NCBI GenBank assembly: GCA_963576565.1
Contig: OY755045.1
Span: forward strand, 8,617,977-8,681,976
From: Aspidapion aeneum
Taxonomy: Eukaryota; Arthropoda; Insecta; Coleoptera; Brentidae
DNA: 64,000 nt
Direction of reading: 5' to 3'
Shown one piece after another: positions 32,241-43,736 of the stretch; within the stretch, counting starts at the first letter, position 1; each line of letters opens with the position of its first letter. A model generated the notes under the pieces. That model saw nothing but the letters and a program-made list of their open reading frames with translations, searched no databases and was not told where the DNA came from. Position numbers and translations under genes: made by a program.

Positions 32241-32275
32241 GACGTTTCACCATCTCGAGTGGATGGCATCTTCAG
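32241..32275 (-). ncRNA. Hammerhead-like motif in the PLE terminus
   Basis: The minus strand has CTGAAGA (32275-32269), one extra T, a 6-bp stem II (GCCATC/GATGGT, one G-U) and GAAAC. The expected UH after a short stem III is not evident, so this is probably a decayed ribozyme. Hammerheads are known in PLE terminal repeats, which fits the position. Confidence 0.4.
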
Positions 32276-32457
32276 GAGATGTTGACTGTTTGTCGGCTTC
32301 TCGAAGACTGGTGGTTAGTCTGTCGCGGGCGCAGGTTATATACGCTATGGTGGGCGGGGCGTATATCAGAGCTGGTCGGTAATTGGTCACTTTCCCGAGA
32401 TTCAGTTTTGTTGTTGTAATCAAGCCGTTTAGTGTTTTTAAGAACCGGTACCCATGT

Positions 32458-32762
32458 TCAGTTAATTTTAAGAGTTTCTTCAGATCTGTTAAAGTTTTGC
32501 TGGTGTTTATGAATTTCGATTGCTTCTCTATAGAGTCTTGGATAGTATGAAGAGGAGGCGCAGAGAACTTGTGTGTCTTCGAATTTTATTCGGTGGTCTT
32601 CATTGTTTAGTGTGTGGTCTGCAACTGCGGATTTTTCCGTATGTCCGAGTCGACAGTTGGCTTTGTGTTCTTTGATTCTTGTGTTTACGGACCGTTTGGT
32701 TGTTCCGATGTAGACACTTCCACAGGTACAGTTGCAGACCACACACTAAACAATGAAGACCA
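32458..32762 (-). pseudogene. PLE GIY-YIG endonuclease fragment
   Basis: CTCGSVYIGTTKRSVNTRIK gives the second half of the GIY-YIG motif (VYIG), the catalytic-type Arg and EHKANCR. ADHTLNNEDHRIKFED and YPRLYREAIEIHKH follow, including the His and Glu positions expected in this endonuclease. The stop is at 32458. The N-terminal GIY half is cut off where the inverted copy begins. PLE endonucleases nick DNA to prime reverse transcription; this piece alone could not do so. Confidence 0.7.
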
Positions 32763-33420
32763 GCGAATAAAATTCGAAGACACACAAGTTCTCTGCGCCT
32801 CCTCTTCATACTATCCAAGACTCCATAGAGAAGCAATCGAAATTTTGACACATAGTTTGCGTCACATACTTACAGAGTGGCTCAAAATAAATAAAAAAAG
32901 AACAGGAAAACTACCGGAGATTTATTAAATATAAAGAAAGAAAACTAAAAATGCATAGTCAAAATTAACTTCACTTGCTTTCTTGTGAGTCGTTTTAACT
33001 ATTCTAGAGTGATGTTTGCATAATAGGGTATGTGATAAGATTACAGGGTTTTTCAAAAAAAAAAAATAATTTAACGCATGACATGTTTACTAATTGTCTA
33101 CGGAATAGTGTGTTTACCGGGATGCGTTAAATGAGGTGAATTTAAGATATGTTAGAACCCAAACCATCCCGGTACTTTTTGGCGGGGTCATCGGTTTCGT
33201 TTTCGAGCTTTAATTATTTAAAAGCGCGCCACTGGATTATGAAAAAATGCGGGTTTTTGTAGGTTTTTCGCTATAACTTCTCGTCAAAGTGAAATAAAAA
33301 ACCAATATTAATTTTATTTTGTTAAAAAAAAAATAGTCTTTTTAAGTATGTTCTCAATTTTTGATATATAGTTTTTGTCACATATCTACAAAGTGGCTCA
33401 AATATGAATAATTATCGGAA

Positions 33421-34072
33421 CAGCCAAAATTATTGTAAAATATATGTTCTATGTTAATGTTTGTTCCAAAATCAATTGCAGGAATTGCAACTAAAACTTT
33501 GCAAGTGTTAAGTCGAGCAGAAAAAGCTTAAACGTCATGATCTCACGAACGTTTGCAGTTTCAAACGTTTTCAACAAGATTGACAATGTTGTTAAATGCA
33601 AAGTTAACATGACCAAACGACAAAATGTTTTTGCTAAACTTTTTATAGTTTTGTGTCCGTTTGGGGAGGAGTTTCGAAACTTTTTAGTTTTTTTGTAATA
33701 TTTCGTTAAACATAATAGTTATCAGGAACCAAAACTGTGATAGCCTAAGGGTTATTTCTTACCTATAAAATAATGCTTATAAGTGATTATTTTTTCCTAC
33801 TATTTAATTAAATAAATGGATCCATGACGGATCTGATACCTTTTTTTAAATATCTTAGAAACGTAAAATTGTAAAATTTTAAACAAAGTTCATTTTATTT
33901 CCACACTGAAAGCAAAAAATGGGAAAATGGGTGGCTGTAATTCTTTATAAATTTTGTAAATACTAAATTTAATTATTATAAATGTATTTTTTATTACAAC
34001 TTTTTATTTTTTAAATAAGTATTTTAATCTTGGTTAGAATTTTATTAACAAAATTTGTCTTACAAAAATACT
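33421..34072. other. Nothing recognised
   Basis: AT-rich, no ORF over 60 residues and no repeat ends identified. Confidence 0.4.
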
Positions 34073-34774
34073 ACTATGTCGGTTTAGAACGTTTTTCTAC
34101 GTTGTTCGATGCCTATTCTTCACCTCCTACGATCCTGACAATCATCTTCCGTCAGGTTTTTTTGACTCATTGATCTGTTGCCATTCTAGTTTAGGATGCC
34201 CTCTTTTTCTGCGCCCTATTGGTTGCCATGCCGCCCTGGAAAAAAAATCCTATTTGAAATTCGGAAAGGTAGTTTGAACCAAAACAATGATACCTCTATC
34301 TGTATACATACATATTTAAAAATGTATTTTTTTTTGATTTCTTCGAATGATTAAATTTGACGGCGATTTAAAAAGTCCCCGACTGTACATGGCCGTACCA
34401 TATCAGTTATCATTTAGTGATGTCATCTGTTATGCTTCCCTCGATTCCCATTTTTTTATGATCTCATTTCTTATGTGATCTGTTCTAGATATTCTTATTG
34501 ATCTTCTTATTGTATCCATTTCGACATTTTCCATTTTTGTTTTGTATTTTTCTGTTACGCGACAAGTCACTATTCCACACAACAGCGTGCTTGTCACCAT
34601 TGTTTCATATATGTTAAATTTGACATTAGTTTTTATCTCTCTGCTTCATAAAATACTGTTAAGACATCCAATTACCTTTTCTTCTTTTACTATTATTTTT
34701 TCTAGTTCTTTACAGTCTGTTCATGTCTTATCAAATGTGACACCCAAGTACACATACTCATTGCATGGAGATAT
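34073..34774 (-). pseudogene. Non-LTR retrotransposon fragment (copy F)
   Basis: Minus-strand copy whose 3' end TACTATGTCGGTTTAGAACG abuts 34073. It is interrupted by an unrelated stretch at about 34231-34384, resumes at TACATGGCCGTACCATATC, and ends 5' at 34774 where another LINE begins. Reading frames are broken. The 205-residue plus-strand ORF starting at 34542 is antisense here and fuses by chance to the next element. Confidence 0.8.
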
Positions 34775-34775
34775 T

Positions 34776-36072
34776 GGAAAAATACTGATTCTAAATTACA
34801 CAACCGCCCCGCCCGTTTTGCCACATATAGGTCGCCTATTTTATGATGAACTTCTAAATCGCCTAAACTCTGCCTATCGCCCGATAGCTTTGTTAACAAC
34901 GTTATCAAAAATTATAGAGAAAATTGTAAAGGTGCAATTGGTTGACTACTTGAAAACAAATAAGATTATAACAACGGATCAGTTTGGATTACAGGAGGGT
35001 AAGGGTTGTAATGACGCAATCTTTGTGTTTCTTGAGAGATTGTTTTTTAGCCTTAACGATGGTGAAAAGGCGTTCCCCAGGGGTCGGTACTTGGGCCTGT
35101 TCTCTTCCTTATTTACGTTAACGATCTTGCAACTTTGTCTATTTTGCGGGCTTTTGTAATTTTCGCGGATGATACAACAACACTCTGGAAACACAAAGAT
35201 GAGGCAATTTTAGGAGAAACAGTTGAGAGAGATTTGGTTAAAATAAAAGAATGGTGTGACGCAAATTGCCTCGTATTTAGGGTCCATTAGTTAGCATTTC
35301 TTAATATAATCATAATATGACGTAATAAGGAACACTTAAGGCTAAGTAACGAAAAAAAAAGTCGGTGCGATGGGCTATTAATGTAACAAAAACAAACATA
35401 CTAAGTTTTAAGTGTACACTAAGCGACATTACACTAAGCGAAAAAGTTATAGAAACTAAAGCTGCTGTGAGGTTCCTGGGTATGCACATAGATTCCAGAC
35501 TTAAGTTTGAAAGGCATATTGAAGTGCTGAATAAAAGACTCTCACAAGGCTGCTACATAATCAAAAACATACAACACGAACTAGGTAAACATTCAGCCAA
35601 ATTAGCGTACCATGCACTCATAGAGTCACACATTAGATATGGGGTAGCTTTCTGGGGATTCTCTGCACAGGCGGCAGTGCAGTCAGTGTTTGTTCTTCAG
35701 AAGAGGGCACTGCGCTATCTCTGCAAAGAAAATTGCGGGGAGAGTTGTAGACCCATTTTTGTACGTGACTGACGGTACCCTGTGTTTTTATCTTGGAAGT
35801 AGCGTCTCTGATATTTAAAAAGTTTAATGGATTTTCCAGAGAAGATAGTTTTATCTCTATTGGTCCCGACTGAGAGAGATGTGAATTCTCACTCTCACTT
35901 TTTTGAATATTAAATACACTTACTCTCACTTTTTTAAGGAATACATACACTAGTCTTTGATTTTATATCAAATAATAATTATTATCAATTTTTTAGAATA
36001 GGATTTGCTTTGTCAATAAATTTCTATAGGTAATTTTGGACAATAAAGCTTTTTTGAACTTGAACTTGAACT
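34776..36072 (+). pseudogene. Second LINE type (Jockey/CR1-like reverse transcriptase)
   Basis: YRPIALLTTLSKIIEKIVK (about 34880) and TTDQFGLQEGKGCNDAIF (about 34970) are RT fingers motifs. In another frame GSVLGPVLFLIYVNDL (35080-35125) and VIFADDTTTLW (35155-35190) give palm motifs A and C, followed by DLVKIKEWCDANCLVF. An insertion of about 91 bp (35281-35371) separates this from NVTKTNILSFKC, AVRFLGMHIDSRLKFERHIE and RYGVAFWGFSAQA (35375-35660). The 3' end has AATAAAG and a TTGAAC repeat tail (36056-36072). 5'-truncated, several frameshifts, dead. Clade assignment is tentative. Confidence 0.75.
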
Positions 36073-36520
36073 GAAAATTAAAACATAAACATAATAATAT
36101 CTAGCCAACTTAATTCCAAATGACAAACGCAATGGTGCTCACTTATTAGGAAAAAGAAGCCTATAAGATTAAGTATTCCATATTGCCCCCTCTTTCCCCT
36201 ATAGATAGACATAATATGTTTCTTCTTTAGTAAATTTAGCTATTTTTAGAACCGTTATGTTGTAAAAATTAATAAATTTAATAAGTAACTTTGTTTATTA
36301 AGCAATAATTTAAGCAGAATCAAAGGCCCGAATTTCCATAAAATTTTCAACAGTTTTCAAGTTAGACACGAAATATCCTCAATGTAAATATTTCTACAAA
36401 ATTTTGATATAATTTTGCAAAGTAAAAAAAAAGAAAATGTTCACATAACGGCCATGACCATCTAAATCTTTTTTTTTAAATTCTACATCCCACAAGGTAA
36501 AAGACGTTTTCGCATTTTTA
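36073..36520. other. Nothing recognised
   Basis: AT-rich; no ORF or repeat supported. Confidence 0.4.
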
Positions 36521-36692
36521 CCTTCCTAGCAATGCAACGGCTAGAAAAGGTCACGGTCCCAGAAGGTATTGTTTTCGACAAAAAAATTTTTTTCAGATAA
36601 CGTCGAAAATCTTTTATTTGGGTGTATGTATTTGACCTATCGATCTAGCAATATCGTCTTGACGTCTGTCCGTGTGTGTGTGTGTGTGTGCG

Positions 36693-36740
<48 letters not shown>

Positions 36741-37002
36741 TCTGTCCGTAACATGATAGCTCCTAAACGGCTGAACCGATTTTCAAGAAATTTCAGGTAA
36801 AATAGTGTACGATACTGTTAAGGGCTGATTAGATTTTAGTCAAAATGCAATAATGCTAATGCGGAGCATCGCATCTATCTGTAGTTTTCGAGTAGTAATA
36901 ACATAAGTTATTCAGAGCTTCCGTTTCTGAGATATTTACAAAAACTGTCAAGGCTAATATAGCATCGAAGTTTACTTGGAGTGTGCCAATGTGCTAGGAA
37001 GG
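36521..37002 (+). mobile_element. GT-microsatellite element family 1, fullest copy
   Basis: Bounded by CCTTCCTAGCA (36521) and its complement TGCTAGGAAGG (ending 37002). Order: GCAATGCAACGGCTAG, CAGATAACGTCGAAAAT, GACCTATCGATCTAGCAATA, GACGTCTGTCCGTGTGTG, a long (GT)n tract, then the conserved GCTCCTAAACGGCTGAACCG core and TAAAATAGTGTACGATACTG. Non-coding. The microsatellite-plus-core layout is like the mini-me/DINE-type elements of insects. Confidence 0.75.
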
Positions 37003-37364
37003 CATTAGATCCATCAAGGGTCCATTTATTTAATTATTATTCGCATCGTTGATATACGAAGCTTTAGCGTAAGGAAATTTAATTCAAGAGAGCTACAAAA
37101 TATATTTTTTTATTTTTATAAAAATGAAATTATAAATGCATTTTTCCTGGACTCTTTTGAAATTTTCACGCCTCGGCACCTCGGGAGACGTGCAAAAAAC
37201 TAATAAAAACAGTAAAACAAGCGAAAATATGGCAAATTAGTGCCTATTTTAAGCCCTGCTGGAGCCCATCATGAAGCAGCGTTGGTCGTATTTACTTGTT
37301 ACAAGAAACCATGTACATTTAAAATTTTTATTATTGGCAACCAAATTCCGAACAAACCTAGAAC

Positions 37365-37370
<6 letters not shown>
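37003..37370. other. Nothing recognised
   Basis: AT-rich; no ORF supported. Ends in a (TA)n tract beginning at 37371. Confidence 0.4.
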
Positions 37371-37409
<39 letters not shown>

Positions 37410-37688
37410 GATTTTCTTTTTTCATGAACTATATATTTAATATTTTTTAGGTTTGTAGGTTTCTTTAGAATATGGTTCATTAATCAACTAGCAACTTTTA
37501 ATTTACATTTATTAACGTTTCGGTCTAAAGACCTTCTTCAGAACATTCATACATTCACAATTTTACATTACATTAATCAAAACGACATACAAAAAACACA
37601 AGTTCAAAAAGACACATCACATTATTTTACGAAACATTTTTAAAATCAATATTAAAACAAACTATACGACTATTACTTAGGTTACTAA

Positions 37689-37741
<53 letters not shown>
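37371..37741 (-). mobile_element. PLE-like terminus between (TA)n tracts, minus strand
   Basis: Flanked by (TA)n at 37371-37404 and 37693-37741. Its TTTTCTTTTTTCATGAAC...GGTTTGTAGGTTTC stretch corresponds to 6692-6750, and it carries the same type of hammerhead core on the minus strand. No coding sequence. Confidence 0.6.
37498..37547 (-). ncRNA. Hammerhead-ribozyme-like core, family 2, second copy
   Basis: The minus strand reads CTGAAGA (37541-37535), an extra A, a fully paired 4-bp stem II (GGTC/GACC, loop TTTA), GAAA, a 3-bp stem III (CGT/ATG, one G-U) and UA at the cleavage position (37505-37504). Stem I is only about 3 bp in a monomer. It is a better match to the fold than the copy at 6901. 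Confidence 0.6.
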
Positions 37742-37745
<4 letters not shown>

Positions 37746-38267
37746 CGGTTTCACAACGTTCTACCTCTTCCGATACCCAATCCCCACTCGTTTCTGTTTG
37801 CCCATAATTCATCATCTAGGCCTCTTATTCTTATTTCACTGTCTATTCCTTCTCTCCAGCTTCTCCTTGGCCGTCCTCGTTTTCTTCGGCCAGTTGGTTT
37901 CCATTGTAGTATTTGTTTACGTAGTCTTTCATCATTCATTCTTTGTACATGTCCGTACCACACTAGTTGTTTTGTTCTTATATCATCCAGTACGTTCACC
38001 CACTGTCATAATTTCTCTTATTCTTTGATTTGTAACTCTTTCTCTTTTTGATTTCCCTGCTGCTCTTCTCCAATAGTCCATCTCCGTTGCGGAAAGCATT
38101 TTAGCTCACACATATACTATACTATAGTAGTGTGAGCTATGGTGATCCTAATTTTTTCGAGAAAAAAAAAGTTGCTCCGATTTCAAAATTTTTTATATAT
38201 CTTTGCGTTTCAGATGATTTTGAAACTTTTTTGTTGCGCCGTCTGTCTGTCTGTCTGTCTGTCTGTA

Positions 38268-38306
<39 letters not shown>

Positions 38307-39080
38307 GTGTCTGTATGTCTGTCTGTAACGACCAACGCGCATAACTCAAAAACGGCTTGCTCGATTTTAATGAAATTTGGTACCCAGGCTGGGTTTTGGG
38401 TCGAGATGGTCCCATTTAAAAATAAAGAAAATCCACCGAACACATGCCAAATAAAAGGGTGGGGGTAGATTTCAAAAATTAGAGTTTATGTAAAAATATA
38501 GCGTGTGTGATATCAAACGAAAGGTAATTGAGTCTGGAGTTAAAAAAAATACATTTTAGTTTATTTAAAAAAAAAGGGTGGGGGTAAATTTCAAAAATTA
38601 GTGTTTAAGTGGAAATATGGCGTGTGTGATATCAAACGAAAGGTAATTGAGTCTGGAGTTAAACAAAATACATTTTAGTTTTTAAAAAAAGGGTGGGGGT
38701 AGATTTGAAAAATTAGAGTTTAAGTCAAAACATGGCTTGTGTGGTATCAAACGAAAGGTAATTGAGTCTGGAGTTCAATAAAATATACTTCAATTTTTAG
38801 TTATATTAGCTTTCACGTAGATACACTATAACTATAGTATCCAGTGTGAGCTTAGGTGCCCATAGATTGGCAGAGTATTTTCTGTTCTATCCTTGATTGG
38901 CCATACTTCTGAGCCGTATGTAATAATTCTTTTTACAGTGGTGTTATATATAAGTTTTTTGTTATGGTTTGATATACTTTGGTCCCAAATTATTCCATTT
39001 AATAAAGTTATTGCTTTTCTTCCTTGTACGTTTTGCTCTTTTATAGCTTTTATAGATTTGTCTAGTGTTCCGTCAGCTCA
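37742..39080 (-). pseudogene. Third LINE type: C-terminal RT region split by a microsatellite element
   Basis: 38876-39080 encodes GRKAITLLNGIIWDQS-like sequence, then KLIYNTTVKRIITYG and SEVWPIKDRTEN. After the insertion (38103-38876), 38099-37751 continues ATEMDYWRRAAGKSKRER, then LVWYGHVQRMNDERLRKQIL, GRRKRGRPRRSWREG and a terminal GLGIGRGRTL with its own stop. This order is continuous in related insect LINEs, so the gap is an insertion. One frameshift lies near 37985. Confidence 0.75.
38103..38876. mobile_element. Hairpin-ended (CTGT)n element, copy 1
   Basis: The left end is a hairpin (AGCTCACAC...GTGTGAGCT, 38103-38138), then a unique block, (CTGT)n at 38240-38325, the core TAACTCAAAAACGGCTTGC, and three tandem units of about 115 bp (each with GGGTGGGGGTAGATTTC and ATCAAACGAAAGGTAATTGA). 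A right hairpin ending GTGTGAGCTT and a 25-bp tail ending TTGGCAGAGT close it. It sits inside LINE coding sequence. The Arg-Gln-Thr-Asp and Cys-Leu-Ser-Val ORFs here are translations of the microsatellite. Confidence 0.75.
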
Positions 39081-39241
39081 GAACATAAATACTGGTTTAA
39101 AAAATTAAAAAGTGAAGCTATCATAGCGTGCGTGTGTTTTGCCACGTAGAAGCACAGCTGCTATGTGGAGGGACGCCATATTGATGGATTATTTACATTT
39201 TGCGGTGTTTTGCGCTTGTCGTGTAAAATTGTGTTTTTTTT

Positions 39242-40117
<876 letters not shown>

Positions 40118-40425
40118 ATTTTCTAAAACATTGCGGTTTGTAGAAAAATGTCCGAAAGAAGTAAGGGATTTTTAAGATTATTATAAGCTTCTCAAGTAAT
40201 ATAAAACATATTATCAAGTACGTGAGCAAAAAACCAACAAGGCGTGACAGTAAATAATAAAGTTAATTTGTACGTGTTTGCCGAGTAGAGGTATCCAAAT
40301 AAAGAACTAAAAAAAAATACTTAAAAGTGGCGCCTGACACTATCATTGTTAAATCCAGCATTTTTAAAGAGGGAGGGGAGTACCAAGGATGAAGCAAAAG
40401 CCAAAATATTTGGGACTTAATAATA
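40118..40425. other. Nothing recognised
   Basis: AT-rich; a 60-residue minus-strand ORF is chance. Confidence 0.4.
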
Positions 40426-40710
40426 GGGACTTATTGAAATAAAACCTGACCTTATTTGAAACTCGGCAGTATCGTGACAGATTTACACATAAAAAGCAGC
40501 TGCTTTCTTTCAAAATTCGACCTTGGTGTGTTTAAGAGCCGGATTTATTAGTGCCTGTTTTTATTAAATGAAAGTTAGCGACTTTATTTTTACATTTGAT
40601 TTTGGTATGTCAATTTTAAGAGGTCAGCTGTCAGTTTTCGTTGTAAATCTGTCAGAATAAAGCCGACTCTTACTTACGACTTACGACTAAAGTCAGGTTT
40701 GATTCCAATA
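40426..40710. mobile_element. MITE, GGGACTTATTG family, copy 2
   Basis: Close match to 18362-18639 throughout. Its right terminus is replaced at 40711 by the start of a related element, as if the two share a target. An ACTTACGACTTACGAC duplication is inserted near 40675. Confidence 0.75.
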
Positions 40711-42235
40711 GGGACTTATTGCAATAAAGCCAGGCAATAATTGTGCCGGGCACTATTCTGACATTTTCGCATTTCGCATTTTGTGTATTATGTAACAGGG
40801 GCCTAGTATGTGACAGTGGTACTGTCACCTCAAGTGGCCAAGGCTTAAATGTTGTAAGCTACCAACTTAGGCTACAACTTATATAAATTATGAAAAGATT
40901 AAATGTTACTATATGTTATTAAATTTACACGATCTCGAAAGGGAATTTGATGGTTCTTGGAGGAAAAGTATGCTATAAACGTTTTTCTCAAATGTATAAC
41001 TAATATAGGATAATCATACATACCTTTTCAATTTTCTTCTTGTAGCTTCACACTTTCACTTCTTATATTTATTAGTTGAATATCGACTTTTTACTACTAT
41101 TAAACTTTTGTATTCAAATATTTACACTTCTTAAACTTTTAGGTTTTATAAACCTTTTATATATTTGTTGTAAATATATATATTTATCAACACCTTAAAC
41201 GTTGATTGAATGAGTGAAACTATTCAATCAACTGTTTAATTTACTTAATATTACTGTTTAGGTTTGGGATATGTTATTAATTAAAAATGCCGATTTTAGG
41301 GCAACAAATGGTTTGTATTTTGTTGTTAAAAAACCATAAAACAGTTAAACACATTATTTCAAAACACTGGAAACAGTAATAATTAATGACTTTAAAATTA
41401 ATAAACTCCAAAAGAAAAGACTAAAATAATTATGAATAATAAAGATAATAGCTTATACAAAGTTAAAATAATTGATAAATTTCCCCAGTTGAAATAAAAC
41501 CCCCCTTAAGAGTGACGTAAAATCCGACTTTCGAAAGTATCCCGCTCTCTAGACATTCTCAGTTTGCCGCTAGCTGATTGGTCTAAATCTAAGCTTTCTT
41601 TAACGGATTTCTTCCACCACTCTTCTCTATAGACACTCTTGGTTGCCGTGGTCTGAATCTTAAGCTCTCTCGCATTGGCGAGAAAAACAAAGAGACAAAA
41701 TACCACCGCAATTCAAAGATGCGTGGATTTAGAAATTCGGTAAAGTTTAAATCTTACAGTGTGTTTCTTAAAAGTTGAAAATAGTTTACCAAATATGTTT
41801 CCAGTTACAAAATATGAATTATTTTGATGTTAGTGGCTCAAAGGACATATAAGCCGAATACAACTTTTATTGAAATACGGCGAACCTGAAAATATGCCCA
41901 AAAACAAGTCGCCGAGTTGCCATAAATTTTACTTAATCTTAACGTAGTCTTGCATATAATTAATGCTTGTTGATGTCAAAACAATATTTAATTAAAAATC
42001 TTTAAAAACTTATAAATGGCAAAAATACCATTTATATTCAAATCCCGTTTTGTTACAATTATAATAATAAATAATAAATATATAATAAAATTAATAGTGC
42101 CGCCACTATTAATGGAAAATAAACGACTGGATTAATAATTTCGACTTTGGTACGTCAATTTTGAAAGATCAACTGTCAGTTTTCAATGAAAAACTGTCAG
42201 AATAGTGCCCGGCACAATTAGTGCCTGTGCCTATT
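40711..42235. mobile_element. Related TIR element, long form
   Basis: The left end GGGACTTATTGCAATAAAGC leads into TGTGCCGGGCACTATTCTGA, whose complement (CAGAATAGTGCCCGGCACAA) is near the right end at about 42200. The same ends bracket only 260 bp at 53367-53626. Either this copy carries an insertion at about 40792-42108 or the short form is a deletion derivative. A 66-residue minus-strand ORF (41506-41706) inside has no ATG start and I do not recognise it. Confidence 0.55.
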
Positions 42236-42668
42236 GTTACGTTATGTACACCGTAGATAAATTTTGTATAAGAAATGCGGTTCGTCGGGAAAGGGCGGTT
42301 TTTGAAAAGATTTTCTTTATTTTATATTAGGTGAGGATTTAAAATTAATTACTGAAAATCGTCAAAATCAAGTGACAGTTGTGGCTAATCGATTCGTAGT
42401 TGGCAAAATAATTAAAATAACCAGTTAAAATACGTATGGGAAAGTGATATTTTTGTTATTTTCATGTTCGATTCACACCTGCAATTTATTACTTTAATAA
42501 TTACCCGATTTAGCGTCACTAATTAAACGTAATTAATAAAAATATTTAAAAGCGTGTGACAACAAGAAATAACCTAAATATTTTCATACCGATATGTCAA
42601 AGAAATTACAAATACTTAGGGGATATCGGGGCCGCGGGGAATTTCACAGACCATTTTTTGCCAAATAA
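42236..42668. other. Nothing recognised
   Basis: AT-rich sequence ending in an AATAATTCAAAAA low-complexity tract that continues beyond the next two insertions (43683-43736, 44072-44146). Confidence 0.4.
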
Positions 42669-42878
42669 TTCAAAAATAGGGTTACCAGACGTCCGGATTA
42701 ATCCGGACATGTCCGGATTTTTACTACGTCCGGGTGGGTCCGGGCGGATTTTTCATAAACGTCCGGATTTTAAAGTAACCGCCTTTATAAACATCAAATA
42801 ATGGAAAATAAACTAGTTTCAAAAAATGTAATTAAACAATAATCGTCGATAAATTTAGCAGTGTGAATTCATCTTTAA

Positions 42879-43181
42879 GCGGGGTCTTCAAATAACGTTT
42901 TATATTAGGTCTTGCCTGTTCAGTTAAAACGCATTAAGTAAAACTTTGTGTGTAGACGGAAAAACGGACGTTTTACTTGAACTGATTTAAGATGGAAGAC
43001 CGCCTAGAGAACTGACCGGATCACGCATTGTTTTCCAATAAAACCATCGTTTTGTATTAAAAACTGATCTAAAAACGTACGTTAAAACTATCAAGTGTCT
43101 ACGCTAGTCTTTCAACTGTCATACTTGACCCTTTTGACTGACAGGCAAGACGTAAGGTAAAACGTTATGTGAAGACCCCGC
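42879..43181. mobile_element. piggyBac-type MITE nested in the hAT element
   Basis: GCGGGGTCTTCAAATAACG and its mirror CGTTATGTGAAGACCCCGC continue as about 40 bp of inverted repeat (to GTCTTGCCTGT/ACAGGCAAGAC). TTAA stands immediately outside both ends (42875-42878, 43182-43185), the target site of piggyBac elements. 303 bp, non-coding. Confidence 0.8.
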
Positions 43182-43201
43182 TTAAAGTAGTATTATTAAT
43201 T

Positions 43202-43537
43202 TCGCCTTGTTGAAGTTTACACTTCTGCCGTGTGGTCTTAAGCCCACACAATTTTTTTGATGAACTTTGTAATCTAAAAAAGTACATATCAGACAATTTT
43301 ACTTCTGATGACCACAATCTGCCTACCCACGAAAAATGGGCAAAATATTTTAATTCAAGTATTTCTACCCAGTGGACCAAAGAAAGAAATAGGCTGTTTT
43401 TATCTTCTGTAAAAGGAATATTCATGACTTCATACAATTTAAGAAATATGAGCTGCTCAGAATTTTACGATTTTGTACTTCTGCCTAAAAATTCAACGCT
43501 GTTGAATAAAATACAAAGCAGTGAAAAGTACCTATAA
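43202..43537 (+). pseudogene. hAT transposase, extreme C-terminus
   Basis: The frame 43232-43537 reads LPTHEKWAKYFNSS, TQWTKERNRLFLSSVKGIFM and YDFVLLPKNSTLLNKIQSSE. The TxERNRL-S-VK pattern followed by C-EFYDF and a final KY is the end of the hATC region in hAT transposases. The CERxFS-type helix expected upstream is lost, replaced by the MITE and deletion. No ATG start. Confidence 0.65.
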
Positions 43538-43736
43538 AATAGTAGGTATATTATGTTATTTATTAGTTATTGTTTCAATAAAAAAAAAGTAGATTTTTTG
43601 TGTGTGGCATCGAAAAAATTTTGACGTCCGGATTTTCTAGACGGTTGGTCCTGCTTAGAGACGTTTTCATCTGGTAACCCTATTCAAAAAAATTCTAATA
43701 ATTCCCAAAAACTTCGAATAATGGCAAATAATTTTT

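Larger units (their letters stand above)
32155..32842 (-). mobile_element. Penelope-like element insertion with inverted partial copy
   Basis: Flanked by the 12-bp TTTTGACACATA at 32143-32154 and 32843-32854; comparison with the uninterrupted copy at 33105 supports the insertion. The minus strand carries the C-terminal GIY-YIG endonuclease fragment, then the 3' region with a hammerhead-like motif at 32241. From about 32730 to 32842 the same coding segment recurs on the plus strand, so the element ends in a snap-back inverted duplication, typical of PLE integration. No reverse transcriptase remains. Confidence 0.75.
31885..33420. repeat. Tandem duplication, first copy split by a PLE
   Basis: Copy 1 is 31885-32154 plus 32855-32990, and copy 2 is about 33105-33420. 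Shared blocks are TGTTTACCGGGATG, TTTAAGATATGTT, GCGCGCCACTG, CAATTTTTGA and GAGTGGCTCAAA-type ends. Copy 2 shows the uninterrupted order. No coding potential recognised. Confidence 0.7.
42677..43682 (+). mobile_element. hAT element with TAGGGTTACCAGACG ends
   Basis: TAGGGTTACCAGACGTCC and the complement of TAGGGTTACCAGATG form the termini. An exact 8-bp TTCAAAAA lies at 42669-42676 and 43683-43690. It encodes a C-terminal hAT transposase piece at its right side and contains a TTAA-flanked MITE (42879-43181). The repeated GTCCGGAT motifs near the left end may be subterminal binding sites. Confidence 0.85.

Noticed and set aside
34542..35159. 205-residue plus-strand ORF as one protein
   Set aside because: The first part is antisense of LINE copy F and only the second part is genuine RT of another LINE; the fusion is a chance joining of frames.
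41506..41706. 66-residue minus-strand ORF with a signal-like start (VFCLFVFLANA)
   Set aside because: The first codon is GTG with an in-frame stop just upstream, no ATG, no acceptor site at the edge, and no recognised homology.
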